Shown: positions 25,689 to 38,947 of the stretch, in pieces
Numbering within the stretch: the first letter of the stretch is position 1
How the letters are laid out: the number at the start of each line of letters is the position of its first letter
Assembly (NCBI RefSeq): GCF_020740795.1
Contig: NC_067312.1
Location: 46,710,405 to 46,774,404, forward strand
Direction of reading: 5' to 3'
Source: Apus apus
Taxonomy: Eukaryota; Chordata; Aves; Apodiformes; Apodidae
Length of the DNA stretch: 64,000 nt
Notes under the pieces: generated by a model
Seen by the model: only the letters and a program-made list of their open reading frames with translations
What the model was told of the DNA's origin: nothing
Databases searched by the model: none
Position numbers and translations under genes: made by a program

Positions 25689-26471
25689 CTAAAAAAGAAC
25701 ATAAGAGATTTCAGAAATGTTTGCTCCAACATGCCAGAACTTCCTGCCATCTACATTATATACACAGCCTTAGTTTGAGCAGACAGAAATTGCTAAGGGA
25801 GAATAATTTGTTTTAATTTCCCTGGCAGATCACACACCCACTATAGAAACCACTGACACTCCTCTATATCTTTACTGTTCATCTTTTCTCTACACAAAAT
25901 TCTCACTATTTTTTCATAGGCTTTTGCATCATATGTTTACTTGGTAAGGACTAAGTAAAAGCCACAAGATCACTCCTATTGATCTCTGAGTATTTTAATT
26001 ATCATGCACTCTTGCTAAGTACATCAAACAGAAGTGACTTAAAAGTATTTGAGGTAAAAAGGAAAGACAACTTAATAGTTTATCAGGCAGAATTAAAACA
26101 TTTTTGAAGACAGGCAGGTTTAGAGATATTCCAGAGATTGCAAATTTCCATGTTTCCATAATGGGTATATTTGATTTCCAGTGGAATTATGTCAAAACCA
26201 TGGTTTTATGATACCGAACCTGTAATATTTTTGTAACTGTCTCTAAGCAGTTGGTAGTTCTTCAGTTCTACCCCCTTCTAGTTCTGGCACTGAACAGGAA
26301 TTTTCCTAGACAGCACATCTCTTCAATTACATAAGCCAGTAAATACACAGTTACATTCTAGCTTAACTTCATATAAGCATAATTTACTCTTTCCTGAATT
26401 ATGCATGGCATTTACAATAGTACACTTCAGGACACATATATATCTTATTCAGGTTTCTGTTATGTTAGATT

Positions 26472-26472
<1 letters not shown>

Positions 26473-26511
<39 letters not shown>

Positions 26512-26514
26512 ATC
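26473..26514. repeat. (TATC)n microsatellite
   Basis: About ten near-perfect tandem TATC units in intron 13 of ERCC6L2. The purity suggests a polymorphic length. It also creates a spurious LSIYLSIY-type reading frame. Confidence 0.95.
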
Positions 26515-27328
26515 TTCAGTCACATCCGGATAGGTCATATAAACACATATAAAAAAGTCAGTAATTTTACAATCAAATGGAACCCTCAGTAAGAACACAT
26601 TAAACATGATAAAGTATTTTCACAATAATTAATTTCATGAAAAAGATGGATGACCCTGAGCTCACTTGATAGCATCACTTGTATAGTTCAAAAGGCACAC
26701 GTCCACATATGCTCATGGTTTCTGAATTTTCAATAGCAGATAAAGACATTTTCTTCACAATTTACTGAAGATTTCCTAGCTGTGCTCAATTATTAATAGC
26801 AGGGAATGCAATCCATGTGCAGACTAAAAAAATACAAACAACAACTTACAATTACTCTGTTTATTGCTTCTTATTCAACTCGAAAAACACAAGTCCGCTT
26901 GAAAAAAAACCACTCAAACAAAAACCAAGAACAAAATCAAGAGCCTTTCAAGAAGTTTTATATCTGCCTTTTGGAAATCCAAACAGACAGGTCTTCTTTC
27001 CATATGAGACCACCAACTCCAAAGACCTCTGTGATGCAATACTCTCCTGATTTTAGTGAATGCAGTCAGTTGTAATTTGCTATTGATAACTTTGTTAGCC
27101 TTTCAGAGACTTCTCCTACTGACCCTTGCTGTTGAATTGAATCCTTGGAAATACTTTATACATGCGAAACTCTGGAATAGGGTGCTCTTTAAGCTTTTCC
27201 ATGAATGTGGATATTAAGAATAAATCAAGTAGATTATTTGCAATGAAGACTCCTATTTCAAAAAATGCTTTTTAAAAGAAAAAGCTACCTGACTTCAACT
27301 GCTGCAGATACTAAAACTTTTGCAGATA

Positions 27329-27700
27329 TCATAGAATCATAGAATCATTTAGGCTGCAAGTGACCTTCAAGGTTATCTAGTTCCAGTTCTCCTGCATAAG
27401 CATGAACATTTCCCTCTAGAGCATACCGCTCAAAGCTCCATCCAACCCGGCCATGAACATCTCCAGAGATGGGGCTTCATGTGGCTTCCACAACTTTCCT
27501 GTGCAACCTACATCAGTGTCTCACCACTGTCACAGTCAAGAATTTCTTCCTAATGTCTTACCTAAATTTACCCTCTTTCAGCTTAAAAGCATCCCTCCTT
27601 GTCCTATCACTACATGCTCTTGTAAAAAGTCCCTCTCCAGCTTTCTTGTAGGCTGCTATATACATTCCAGCTGGAAGGTAGCTGTATGTGTTTTACAAGT
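27329..27700 (-). mobile_element. CR1 LINE 3' fragment (intron 13)
   Basis: Minus-strand CR1. The plus strand opens ATCATAGAATCATAGAATCA, the reversed 8-bp tail, followed by the reversed landmarks AGCTCCATCCAACCCGGCC, AAGAATTTCTTCCTAATGTC and CCTTGTCCTATCACTACATG. It is in the same orientation as ERCC6L2. Confidence 0.9.
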
Positions 27701-27958
27701 TTTTAAATAAAACAGTTCTAGTCTCTGTATAACTTCATAAATGTATATTTTATAATTAAAGTTACAAAAGTTACAGAAAATCTTTAAAACAATTTTTTGT
27801 TCATTGACAATCACTAAATAACGTACCACTGCTTCACAAGTCAAAGTAACAGCATATACCATAAAATCGAGCTGAGCTACAATTTTGTTATTAGTTTAGC
27901 TTTCAGTCTTCAAAACAGCTACGAAGATCTCCCAATTGAAATAGTTTGTGAACTTCAC

Positions 27959-28058
27959 CTGTTTATAAACTTGTCGCAAGTACATCATCTCTTCCACAGT
28001 TCCCAAGGATATCAATCTAAACACTTTAACATCCTTGTGCTGGCCAATCCTATAAGCT
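27959..28058 (-). CDS. ERCC6L2: ERCC6L2 exon 13: motif VI
   Basis: Residues 606-639. It opens with motif VI RAYRIGQ, whose arginine fingers (R606, R609) complete the ATPase site. It then continues [20 protein letters not shown] and ends VYKQ. The acceptor is CTTTGCAG|AGCTTA and the donor AAACAG|GTGAAG. This exon ends the catalytic core. Confidence 0.96.
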
Positions 28059-29371
28059 CTGCAAAGACAGTGGCATATTAAAAAACATATATTATCAATG
28101 AATAAACAAAATAAAGGTCTTTGAGGTAGTAAAAAAAAATATTAAAAGCATTCCAATAAACAAGGAGTACTCTAAATCATTTATGAGTTGTTCGTTTTTG
28201 CTTTAGTTTGTTTGGTTTGGTTTTGCTTGTGTTTTTTTCACTTTTCTAAGTTTTCCTTATTATTTCATTCAATTTTTCTTTACCCTTAGTTTTCCAGTTG
28301 AAAAAGTGTTTGCCTCAATTTTTATCACAAGGCCTGTCACTCATCTCTTTTGAAAACAAATCTTCCACTGTGTTTCCTCAGGTTGTGGGTTTTTTTCCCC
28401 TCTGTCTCCACCTGCTCTTGCACAAGATATTCTCCTATTTGCATTACAGAGGAGTCAGATGATGGGTTAGCTAAGGCAGCCTTTTCTTTACAAAGCACTT
28501 TGCAATGTAATAAAAACAGCTATTGAACAGGGTTCTACCTGAATGGCAAATCCTGAGACTTCTAATAGATTACATTCTGAAAATTCAAGAGACACTGAAC
28601 CAATTTATAGAAATGGGGTCATACATGAATTCTTTAAAGACAGTTCCTTTCAACAAAACACATTTCTGATACACATATTTCTCCAGAACAGGTGCACATG
28701 AACATCTGAGAAGTCAAAAAAATCCTTAAAACTAAATTGCAGAATTGGATGGGAAAACAGAAACAAGTTTATTTCTGCTCATATAGAAATACAAAAATCT
28801 ACTCAAAGACTTCCAATGCTCTTCAGCTGTTCAAAAGTCTGTCCTGATTCCTAGAGAAGCATCCGATGATCAGGAAGCCTTGAAAGAAAAATTTCAGATT
28901 CCTTGAAGTCCTCCAATCGCATAATACCAGAGATAGACACAAGTGCTGAAAAGATGCTGATCTCCACAAGGGTGAAGCAGCAATGAACATAAATGTTTTT
29001 CTTCAAAGATTCTGGAATTCAAAACATCACTTGAACTAGGGTCAATTACAACAGACTCTGGTCTGACAAACACAGGAAAAATGTCACTCAGCTACACACA
29101 CACTGATCTACTCATCACAAGAAGTAACTATGCCTCTTTTTTTTTATGAGCTCACTACCATAGTGCCACAAAAATAAAATGGGAAGTAAGTAAAATTCAG
29201 AGTGAAAACAAGAACATCAAAGCTAACAAAGAATTTAGCTGCACATTTCTTACTGTCTCGTGGACGAGTCAGACCATGTAAAAAATTTCTTCCCTTAGGA
29301 AAGCTGAACATTACAGAACCAAAGCAGAGTACAGGACAAGAAGATTCGAGTTCTCTGTTTTGCGAGTGTAC
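28059..29371. other. ERCC6L2 intron 12
   Basis: 1.3 kb with nothing recognisable apart from T-rich and A-rich runs. Confidence 0.7.
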
Positions 29372-29467
29372 CTGTCAATAGCTTGAAGATCATTTGCAGG
29401 GTTCCATGTAGGATCAAACAGTATAACAACATTGGCACCAACAAAATTGAGACCCAGTCCACCAGCC
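29372..29467 (-). CDS. ERCC6L2: ERCC6L2 exon 12: motif V
   Basis: Residues 574-606, beginning [20 protein letters not shown] and ending [11 protein letters not shown]. The AGGLGLN and FDPTWNP strings are the diagnostic motif V and following strand of Rad54-like translocases. The acceptor is TTTCTTTAG|GGCTGG and the donor GACAG|GTACAC. The Arg codon is split AG|A with exon 13. Confidence 0.96.
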
Positions 29468-31544
29468 CTAAAGAAATAAAAATGAAAAAACAGAACTATT
29501 TGACAGTAAGAACAAGACAGTAAGAAAAACAGAAGAGGTTTGTTTTTTTTCAGTGTATTAGATCCACATCAGCATACTCTTTCCCAATTAAAAAAAAAAA
29601 GAAAATAGAGATACTGAATATAGTGGGGTACTGCTTTTTGCTACTGTTGTGTTAATAAGCACTAAATACTTAAATAACCACTGCTGTAAAATGCAGCCAT
29701 ATCTCCTAAGTAGCAAGGTGATTATAAACAGTATGACTAGGTGAGACAAAACCAACTGCCGCCACCTTACTTAGTAAAAGTCTCTGATTACTACTTCACA
29801 TCCATCGAGTCCTACACGGGCCAGCACCCCGAATGACTATATTGAAACTCATAACCACTCTTATGCCAGTTAACAGAAGCATAAGAGCTATAATTTAAAT
29901 AAAAGGTCTGCATTACATTTTACTTCCTCTAATTCCAAAACATCTTGACAATAATGCTATGCAGCTTCCACTAAAATGGTCATGGTCTGGGGTAAGACAC
30001 ATCCATAAGAATTTACAACTGTCTTAAATATATTTGTACACTATGTAAGTCAACTGTTAAAAAGAGAGTTGATTACATAGCTGCTTACCAGCAACATTCA
30101 TACCCGTCATTACAAGGAAAAAAAAGTCACTGTAAGAAAATTGTCTCCTGTGGGAATAAGCAGTCACAGAAGTACCACTTATATTGTCTTAAACAGCTGT
30201 ACTGTGTTTTTGGGAAAAGCCTGCAAGACTGCAAAGATTTCAAGCATACACTTAACCTCAAGTACCTAACTCATGCCCCTGCTGAATCTAATAAAACTAC
30301 TCAGTTACTTGGAGTTTGGCATACACATAAGTGGATGATTGGATAGGAACAGAAGTGAGGAAAATAAGACTTCTCGTTCAGCTGCAAAACAAGCAAACAT
30401 TATTTACAACTGTCTCAACCAATATTCCAAGGAGACAAGACAGGTTCCTACACAAGCACATGATGAATACTATTATTAACTATGCAAACAATTCTTTACA
30501 TTGACAGCACTAATTTCAAGAGTGTTCTTTTTTCTGAACACAGTACCACAAAATTGAAAAAGTCAATGCCATTTAATTCACCAAGCATCTGGTTTTAAAA
30601 CACTAACTTATATCCTGCTTGTTTAAAGCAGTATGAAAGGTAGTTTCCAGGGATGTGAATAAATGGAGACAGAAACCAGAAGCTTATGGAGCCCCAGCAT
30701 CTCTTGGTCTTCATGGAATCCTTGTTAATGTAAATACAGCTATGGCTTCTTCCAGGTATGGTGTAGTGTTGGGCTAGTTAAACCTGGAAAGGGAGAGGAT
30801 GTGGGAACGGAGACTTCCAGAGGATGAGCACTCTTAAAGTTTGAAATACTGAATACAAATATCTGTATTTTTCAAAATAACTTGCTGTATTTTGGAATGT
30901 TGGTAATTTCTTTTTACTGAGGACAGAATTTAGCCTCTCGTCTTACCAAACCAACCCTGCAATCAGAATGAAATATAAGTCAACATTTTTTTTCAAAAGC
31001 TTTCTCATAAAAAACGCATTATTTGGAACTGAAATATGAATTAAACCTCACTGCTGACTTAGAGTCAGCAAAACAGGCTACGCAAAATTAACTAAACAGG
31101 GTACTTAACTTTATAAAGATTTTACCTTTCAATATTTTCACAAAAAAAAATCAGATACTTCAAAACAGAAAAAGAATGCCTCCTGTATCTTCATGGACAG
31201 AACGAACACAGTCATTTGCGCATTGTAAAGAATATTTTCCATTTCAAATATCATTTTAACCAGAGATTGAAGTCATTATTGCAAGATGGTCTGTGCAAAT
31301 TAGTAAAATGCAGCTCAAATGAAGAGCCCTGTATGAAATGCCTCATAACAGTTCTGTTACAAACAACACTGTTCAAAATTTGAATTTACTTGAAGCTGCT
31401 GTGTTACATGAATGGCTTATTTTTATATGCTGTCACTGACAACTTAATACTCCGTTGTTCAGATGTTACAAAACAGTATCACACTAAGAACATTTCCATG
31501 AAAGCTATGTAGTTCTGTTTACTGAGGTTAAGTTTTTGACCCGT

Positions 31545-33113
31545 AATCCAGGAAGAAATAGTTAGGGACCTGCTGTGCCACTTAGATCCCAACAAGCCCA
31601 TAGGTCCAGAAGGGATTCATCCCAGGGTGCTGAGGAAGCTGGCAGAAGAACTGACTAAGCTGCTCCCTATCACTGATCACTGGTCCTGGCTGACTAGGGA
31701 GGTCCCAAATGACTGGAGATTGGCCAATATGACCCCACCCACAACAAGGGCTGGAAAGAGGATCTGGGAAACTATAGGCCTGTCAGCCTGACCTCGGTGC
31801 CTGCCAGGATTATGGAACAGATCATCCTGAGTGCCATCAAGTGGCATGTAGAAGACAGTCAGGGGATCAGGTCCAGCCAACATGGGTTTAAGAAAGGAAG
31901 GTCCTGCCTGACCAATCTCATCTCCTTCTATGACTGGGTGACCTCCCCAGTGGATATGGGGAAGGCTGTGGATGTGGTCTACCTGAACTTCAGCAAGGCC
32001 TTTGACAGAGTCTCCTACAGCATCCTCCTGGAGAAGCTAGCAATCCATGGCTTGGACAGGAGCACCTTTAGCTGCGTCAGAAACTGGCTGGATGACCAGA
32101 CCCAGAGACTGATGGTGAATGAAGCTCCATCCAGTTGGTGTCTGGTGACCAGCAGTGTCCCCCAGGGATCAGTGCTGGGCCCAGTCCTATTCAACGTATT
32201 AATTGACGACCTGATGTGGGGATTGAGTCCATCCTCAGTAAGTTCACAGATGACACCAAGTTAGGGGGGAGTGTCAATCTGCCAGAGGGGAGGAAGAATG
32301 TGCAGCAGGACCTGGACAGGCTGGGTTGATGGGCCAAGGCCAATAGTATGAAATTCAACAAGACCAAGTGCAGGGTCCTGTACTTTGGCCACAACAACCC
32401 CAGGCAGCACTACAGACTGGGGGAAGAGTAGCTGGAAAGCAGCCCAGCAGGGAGGGACCTGGGAGTACTGGTTGACAACTGGTTGAACATGAGCCAGCAG
32501 TGTGCCCAGGTGGCCTGGAAGGCCAATGGCATCCTGGCTTGTGTCAGGAATAGCGTGGCCAGCAGGAGTAGGGATGTGATTCTCCCCCTGTACACAGCAC
32601 TGGTGAGGCCTCACTTCGAGTACTGTGTCCAATTCTGGGCCCCTCAGTTCAAGAAGGATATTGAGGTGCTGGAGCAGGTCCAGAGGAGAGCAACAAGGCT
32701 GATGAAGGGACTAGAGGGGAAGTCTTACAGGGATAGGCTGAGGGAGCTGGGATTGCTTAGCCTAGAGGAGTCTGAGGCGGGATCTTATCACTCTCTACAA
32801 CTACCTGAAGTGAGGCTGTAGTCAGGTGGGGGCTAGGCTCTTCTTCCAGGCAACTAGCAACAAGACAAGAGGGCATTGCCTCAAGCTGCTCCAGGGGAGG
32901 TTTAGGTTGGACATTAGGAAGCACTTCCTCATGGTGAGGGTGATTAGACATTGGAATGGACTTCTCAGGGAAGTGGTGGAGGCACCATCCTCAGATGTGT
33001 TCAAGGAAACACTGGACGTGGCACTTAGTGTCATATTCTAGCCAATCTGGTGGTGTTACGTCATACGTTGGACTTGATGATCTAAAAGGTCTTTTCCACC
33101 CTTGGTGATTCTG
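31545..33113 (+). mobile_element. CR1 LINE, 1.57 kb with reverse-transcriptase 3' half
   Basis: The longest CR1 in the window. The frame 31797-32264 encodes CR1 reverse transcriptase with [15 protein letters not shown] (catalytic strand region A) and [19 protein letters not shown]. An FTDDTK string follows, the equivalent of the FADD catalytic box with an Ala to Thr change. A second frame, 32483-32821, holds the C-terminal portion ([16 protein letters not shown]). Frame breaks and stops show it is dead. The 3' end reads TTTCCACCCTTGGTGATTCT and ends in degenerate tail units. It is 5'-truncated and antisense to ERCC6L2. Confidence 0.92.
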
Positions 33114-33202
33114 TGATTGTCTGTCTCTGTGAGATCTTGTGGCTGAAAGCTCTCTGAATGAGATCATATGCACTTTGAAAGTTACTTACACACAGTTGTG
33201 AA

Positions 33203-33592
33203 TCACAGAATCACACAATAGTCATGACTGGAAAGGACCTCTGAGACCACCGTCAACCATGAAAGAAAACCCAAAAATAACAAACCAAACAACCCTACAA
33301 CTACAACAAACTCCCCTCAAAACAAACAAACAAACAAACAAAACCACAATGAAACAAAACCCACAAGCACAAAACCTACAATCTCGGCCACTAGATCATG
33401 ACCTGAAGTTCTGCATCTACATGTTTCTTGAGTGCATTCAAGGATGGTGACTCAGGCAGGCTGTTCCAGTGCCTGATCACACTTTCAGTAAAGAAATTCT
33501 TTCTAATGTCCAATCTAAACCTTCCCTGCTGCAACTTCAGACCATTTCCTCTGGTTCTGTCATTATTCACTTAGAAGAAGAGGCCACCAGTC
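33203..33592 (-). mobile_element. CR1 LINE 3' fragment facing the previous one
   Basis: Minus-strand CR1. The plus strand begins AATCACAGAATCACACAATA and later shows CAGGCTGTTCCAGTGCCTGA, TTTCTAATGTCCAATCTAAA and CCATTTCCTCTGGTTCTGTC. An A- and C-rich low-complexity block with (AAAC)n units at 33,270-33,375 sits inside it. It lies 90 bases from the end of the opposite CR1, tail to tail. Confidence 0.85.
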
Positions 33593-36341
33593 ACCCCCTG
33601 AACTCGGAAGCCCTGAAAAAGTATGAAGTAATTAACAGCAGTCCCATAATGGAAAGTAACTCAGAACACTGAAGGTAGAATAGAAGAGCATATGTAACCT
33701 TCCACTACAAGAACTGTGTAAACTTCTGTAGCTGCCATCATCAACTAAGCACTTCTCTTTACACAATAAAGAAAATTGAGAAGCAGAAAGATTTTCATTT
33801 CTATTGCTCTGAAAGAATTAATCTAAAGAAAGAGTAGTGTGCAAATCAGAGAATAGTGATTTTGCTTCAAAGGTGGGAACACTTGCTGCTCTTACTTCTT
33901 CCAGACCACTGCAATGGAACTGTGTAGACTTCAGTATTGAAACACATTCAGTTCCCCTTCTTCAGGCTAAGCAGCATCAATGGAGTTGCAAGCTCCCACG
34001 TCTTCCTAACAAGTAATATCAACATGAGTAATTATTTTAATGTTTCTAAGCATGACCAAAAATCTCCTTCCTTTCTTCCAAAAACTCGTATCTTTTTCCA
34101 GCAACACTAGCATAGGACTGCCGTTATCTGAAACAGAATTTACTTTGTGAGGCTTAGAAGTTCCAAGAGATTTATACTTATTTTTCTATAAAGCTCAAGG
34201 CTGAAATTCACAATCTATACCTACTTGTTTGATGGAATTTACAAGCTCTGAAGAAATAATATTTTCTCTAAAAACTCATAAAATATATTCATCCATGTGA
34301 CTATATCACTCATAGCTGTTCATGAAAGTGTTACAGATAGCTATATGACTATGTTTCATACCCACATTAATGGAAAGACTAGAGGTTAAAGCTATATAAA
34401 TATCGATTTTTTTTTTTTTTAACTTTATTGTTTGAGGCCCCACATTTCTCAAATTCAACTCACCAACCAATTAAAATCAGGATTTCCAAATGTCTGTGGG
34501 AAATATCTAGGCAACTCCAGGCAGAAACAACATATGGCCAGTATAAAAAAAAATTGACTGTAACAGGAACACTGCAAATTTAACAGTGAAGTCATCACCA
34601 TTGTCTGCACTGTAACAGAGTAACTTATAGATTGGAGCTTCTTGTTTAAAGCTGTATGTTAACTGTGCCAGTGGAATGTAACACCAGACTTAAGATCATT
34701 ATCTGGGTAATTTATCCTTGGTAGAATGCATTCTCTAAGCCAAAAGACTGAAAGTATTTTCAGCAAAAATCAGTATTTGGCTTTCTGAGAAATGGGACTT
34801 TCAGAACACATACAAACTGACAACATAGAACAGACTGCCAAAAACTTCACAAGAAAGTACAGACAGAAGAGTACAACCCAATTCTGTCAGTTTACTACGT
34901 GTGTTCAGAAATAAAGAATTTACTGTGAAGTCCTAGTGCCACACATCTGAATAATAGGAAGTATGAATCTCTTGTAGATTAGAATGGACTTTCTGATCTC
35001 CAAATTATTACAAAATTAAAGTTGCTTCCACTGCTGTATATCAAGTAAGCAAAAAGATTACTTTTTGTTATCTGTGATAAACTAAGCAAAGAATTGCACC
35101 TCCTGTTTTTCTTAGTAAACACTGGTTATATTGACTGCAATTTCATTATTGAAGAACAGAACAACAGAATCAAGATTCTCATCTCCAGCACCACCAACCA
35201 GGATGGAGAGCTCACCAATCCGTATTCACAGGCTTTAACAGTAAAAAGGAGAAAGTCCATCTCTGTTTACCTGACCTTCATTTTTATTTCTGTGTAAATT
35301 AATATATCTGAAACAGTTGTAATTATGCAACTAATCTAGACTGATAGAAGAACAAACTAGAGTCTTTCCCAGTGCTAGTGATGCAGCAATTCCCTGCTGT
35401 CTCCAGGAACATAGCACAGGGACAGATGATGGTCTTAGGAAAGCTGATGGCCAAGTTCCACAACTGACAGATTACAAACAAATGTGCATGACCAACAATA
35501 CAAATATTTTCACAACACTGCTCACATGCACCAGAGAATATCTGAAGACAGTTCCAACAGGCACTTGCAAAAGTCTTTAACATTACATTTATCTTCTAAT
35601 TCAGAGGTAGTTTGGCCCTCCTAATTAACTCCAAGATGTACTTTCAATAAAGAAGGACCAAAGTGACCATACAAGGAGAGCATATTTGCACGTTTCACTG
35701 AGTTTCACTGAGTCTCTCTCTGATCAGAAAGATTAAAGTTTCCCTTTGTTCACTTTGTGCCCTTGCCTGGTAACAAACTTCATCTAAGACAAAACACAGA
35801 ACTAACCAGAACTTAAAATAATAATAAAAAAAAGAAGATACAATAATAGTAATAATATTTTCATTAATTTTAGTTTAACGTATTGCTCTATTTCAAAAGA
35901 ATTCACTATCCATCATGAGTTGATAAGCAGACCTGGTAGGCAAACACATTTTTAAAAGATAACCAATGATTGCTTGAAGTACTTTCAGAAAACATAAGCT
36001 AATTAACATGGTTAATAAATTACAGTTACAACAAGGGATAACTTTTCAGTTCAACACATTTCCTCACTCTTACAGCAAGTGGAAATTTAAAACTAGAATT
36101 CAGAGGACCAGTTTGTTACAGATCTTGGCAATTCTCAAAGCAGAAGAGAGGGGAAGGAAGAAAGTCTTCAGTTATTTTAAGAAGCTTTTGTCCACAGCAT
36201 TGAGTTTGTTTACTAACAGTCAAAAGAACAACTCACTTTCTCAAAAAGGTAATCCCTTACAAGATTCTCAAGTAAAATGCAGAGTAACCTATTTACTATA
36301 CACTAGAAAGGCAGAGTGAAACAGACTAAAAGTTTTCTTAC

Positions 36342-36487
36342 GTTGTAGATACAAGACATATGTTAATCTCTTGAACACTGTTGAACTCTCTTACAATTCT
36401 GATCCTATCTTCTGATTTTGTATTTCCATCAAGTCTTCGGTAATCTAGCCCAGATGCCATACAGTATTGTTCCAGCACATCTAGCAA
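36342..36487 (-). CDS. ERCC6L2: ERCC6L2 exon 11: motifs IVa-V
   Basis: Residues 526-574, beginning [20 protein letters not shown] and continuing [16 protein letters not shown], then [15 protein letters not shown] is Snf2 motif IVa and the CLVST strand opens motif V. The acceptor is AACCTAG|TTGCTA and the donor ACAAC|GTAAGA. The last Thr codon is split AC|G with exon 12. Confidence 0.96.
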
Positions 36488-36738
36488 CTAGGTTGAAAAA
36501 TAAAATTAAAGAAATAATTAAAAAGAGCACCAAGCGTTTACTATTACCTTTCTGATTAAACATAATGACACCATTTTTACCACTAGATAAGGTTTCAACA
36601 TGGTTCTGGAGTATGGTACACCGGCCTTATTATTTCTCACAGTAAGGAGAGAAAGGAGATGTGGCTGACAGCCGTCACCTCAATGCTCTAAGCTTGAGAA
36701 CTTGCTGCGGCAGTTGATAAAAATCATAAAAAGCTCAC

Positions 36739-36810
36739 CTTTGTGGAAAAGGAGAAGAGAAGAACTTTATCCTTGTTTTTTCTAAAGTGATTTAAAAGCT
36801 GCTGAAGGAC
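36739..36810 (-). CDS. ERCC6L2: ERCC6L2 exon 10 (24-codon mini-exon)
   Basis: Residues 502-525, beginning [20 protein letters not shown], carry motif IV of lobe 2 ([10 protein letters not shown]). This is the shortest internal exon at 72 nt. It is flanked upstream by a 5 kb intron and downstream by the shortest intron, 251 nt. The acceptor is GTTTACAG|GTCCTT and the donor ACAAAG|GTGAGC. Confidence 0.95.
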
Positions 36811-38947
36811 CTGTAAACAAACCACAGAAAACAAAGAGATGTTACCTACAGGTAATCTCACATACACTTACTTGTGTTTTCAGCCTTCAAATGGGCTTCA
36901 CTTAATTGTTTGCAAAGCCAGAGGCATGACAAAAACCATTACTATCATAATTAATATGTTGAAGGTAATACAGAAGACAAACCTATGCATTTTTCAGTAA
37001 ACTATACAGAAATCCTTCTACAAAAAGGTAATCATACTACTAACAGGTACATTCAAAAGCTATGTGTCAGTGCAGAGACTGTAACAAAACGTTACTTACT
37101 GCATGCACCAGCTCAGCTTGTGAATTTTTGCATTTAGCAAATGCACACAATTCCCCAGAAAACAGAAAGGCCTGTTCAAGTTTTCTGTGCTACATCTGAG
37201 TTCAGAACTTCTTTGAACTTGTATTCTTAAAATAATCAGTGAAATGTACGCCCATCTCTGCTCACAATCTCATCTGTTGCTTTGTTTACAGTAGGATCCA
37301 GCTTCCCAGACTCTGCACAGACCTTGAAATGAAAATAATCTGCCCACACACAATGTTCTTCTGGCAGGGAAGCAAATAATCCAGAGCCTTGGATATAACA
37401 GTGATACTGTTATTTTCAAAAGAAGCATGTCCACATCTGGCAATGGAAGCTCTGGAGTATCACGCAGAAGCAAAATATAAAGGGGAAAGCAGAATTTTCT
37501 GTACCATATCTGCAGCTTCCTCTCACTGAGGAATAAATATTTTAAAATTGTATTTATTCAGTGATAAATACATAAACTGTTAATCAACATTGATTTCACA
37601 AAATGCCTAACAAATCCTTGACAACCAAATAATGTTTGTATTAAGTTTACAGTTCTGGATAACATCCAAAATATAAAATAGTAATATCACTTCACTTATA
37701 AGCCCTTATGTATAGATTAGCCAGCCAGTTAAAAGTAAAAAAGGTATGAGCAAGGTAACTTTTGCCCAATTTCATTGCACAGCAACACAAAGTAGGACTT
37801 GGTTACTGGGGGGAAAAAAAAATCCACATCAGGTAGTTTAACAAGAGCTAAATTACTTACTTTTGCATTTGAGTTAGCCATATTACAGAAGAAAAACAGT
37901 AAACTGCTTTTAAACTAGAAGGAATTTGGCTACAGTATTATTGTCTTTATGATTGAAGTATAAGTCAATAATTAATTTCCTATTGGAGAATACACAAACA
38001 AATCCACCCATTCTGTTTAAATAAGACAGACCAATGTCACACTCATTGGGATTTTAGGTATTTTGCAATAAAGAACAGCTCTGATGAACAAGGAAAAATA
38101 ATTAATGGTTTTGCACCAAAGATCAATAAATTATAAGCTTTCACACCAGAGTATTACCCTGAAAGTTTGAGTCTGAAAAAGAAATGCTCAATTACAGTCA
38201 AACAAAAGTAATATGCCCCCTTCTAAAGAGTCCACATGGATTTAAATGCGTATCTCCTCATTGCTACACATTGTGAGTTGCTGGACTGTGCAGAAATTTC
38301 ACCTCTCACATCTGAGAATACCCAGTTTGTATACAGATGTCCAAGCTAGCCTATAGTGTTTTTAAGTCTTCAAAACCACGCCTGCCTCAGCTATGTCTAA
38401 CAGTTGAAATTACTATTAAGTACAAGGTGCTCTGATAGACTTCCATTTTTGTACTGAAATAGTGGTAATACGCCAGGCAAAATAAATAAATCAACCCAAT
38501 ACAGTTATTCCTAACAGACAAAATAATTAAGTGCAGTATTCCAAAACTCCACAAATGGATGTCTGTGGAAATATTATATTGTTACATTAAAAAAAAAAGT
38601 TATTTCAAGTGCCGAGATGTTTAATAGTCCTTTTCACTTAGAAAGCTATAGAATATCTCAACGCTAGAATTTTAACAAAACTGTAGAAATAATCAAAGTA
38701 GTTACAAGAAACAGTGCAGGCTTTTAAAGCTACCCTCATTGTTCTCCATTTCTTTTCCAAGCAGTCCCTGATAGCTCCGAACAATCTCCAACTCCAGTGT
38801 TTAAAAAACAATGGAATCATTTGTTCTTACTTTGCAGGTTTCCACTTTCTAACTTCATGATGGGAAAAGCGTGGTTTCCAGACAAGGCAGAACAAGGTAT
38901 TTTAGCAAGAAAGTATTTTACCAGACAGATTAAGATTTTCAACACCA

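Larger units (their letters stand above)
25689..27958. other. ERCC6L2 intron 13
   Basis: 2.3 kb containing a (TATC)n microsatellite near 26,473-26,514 and a CR1 copy at 27,329-27,700. The rest shows nothing recognisable. Confidence 0.75.
29468..36341. other. ERCC6L2 intron 11
   Basis: 6.9 kb holding two CR1 elements in opposite orientation (31,545-33,113 and 33,203-33,592). The flanking 2.1 kb and 2.7 kb are AT-rich with nothing else recognised. Confidence 0.75.

Noticed and set aside
26401-26592. Open frame with LSIY repeats
   Set aside because: Produced by the TATC microsatellite.
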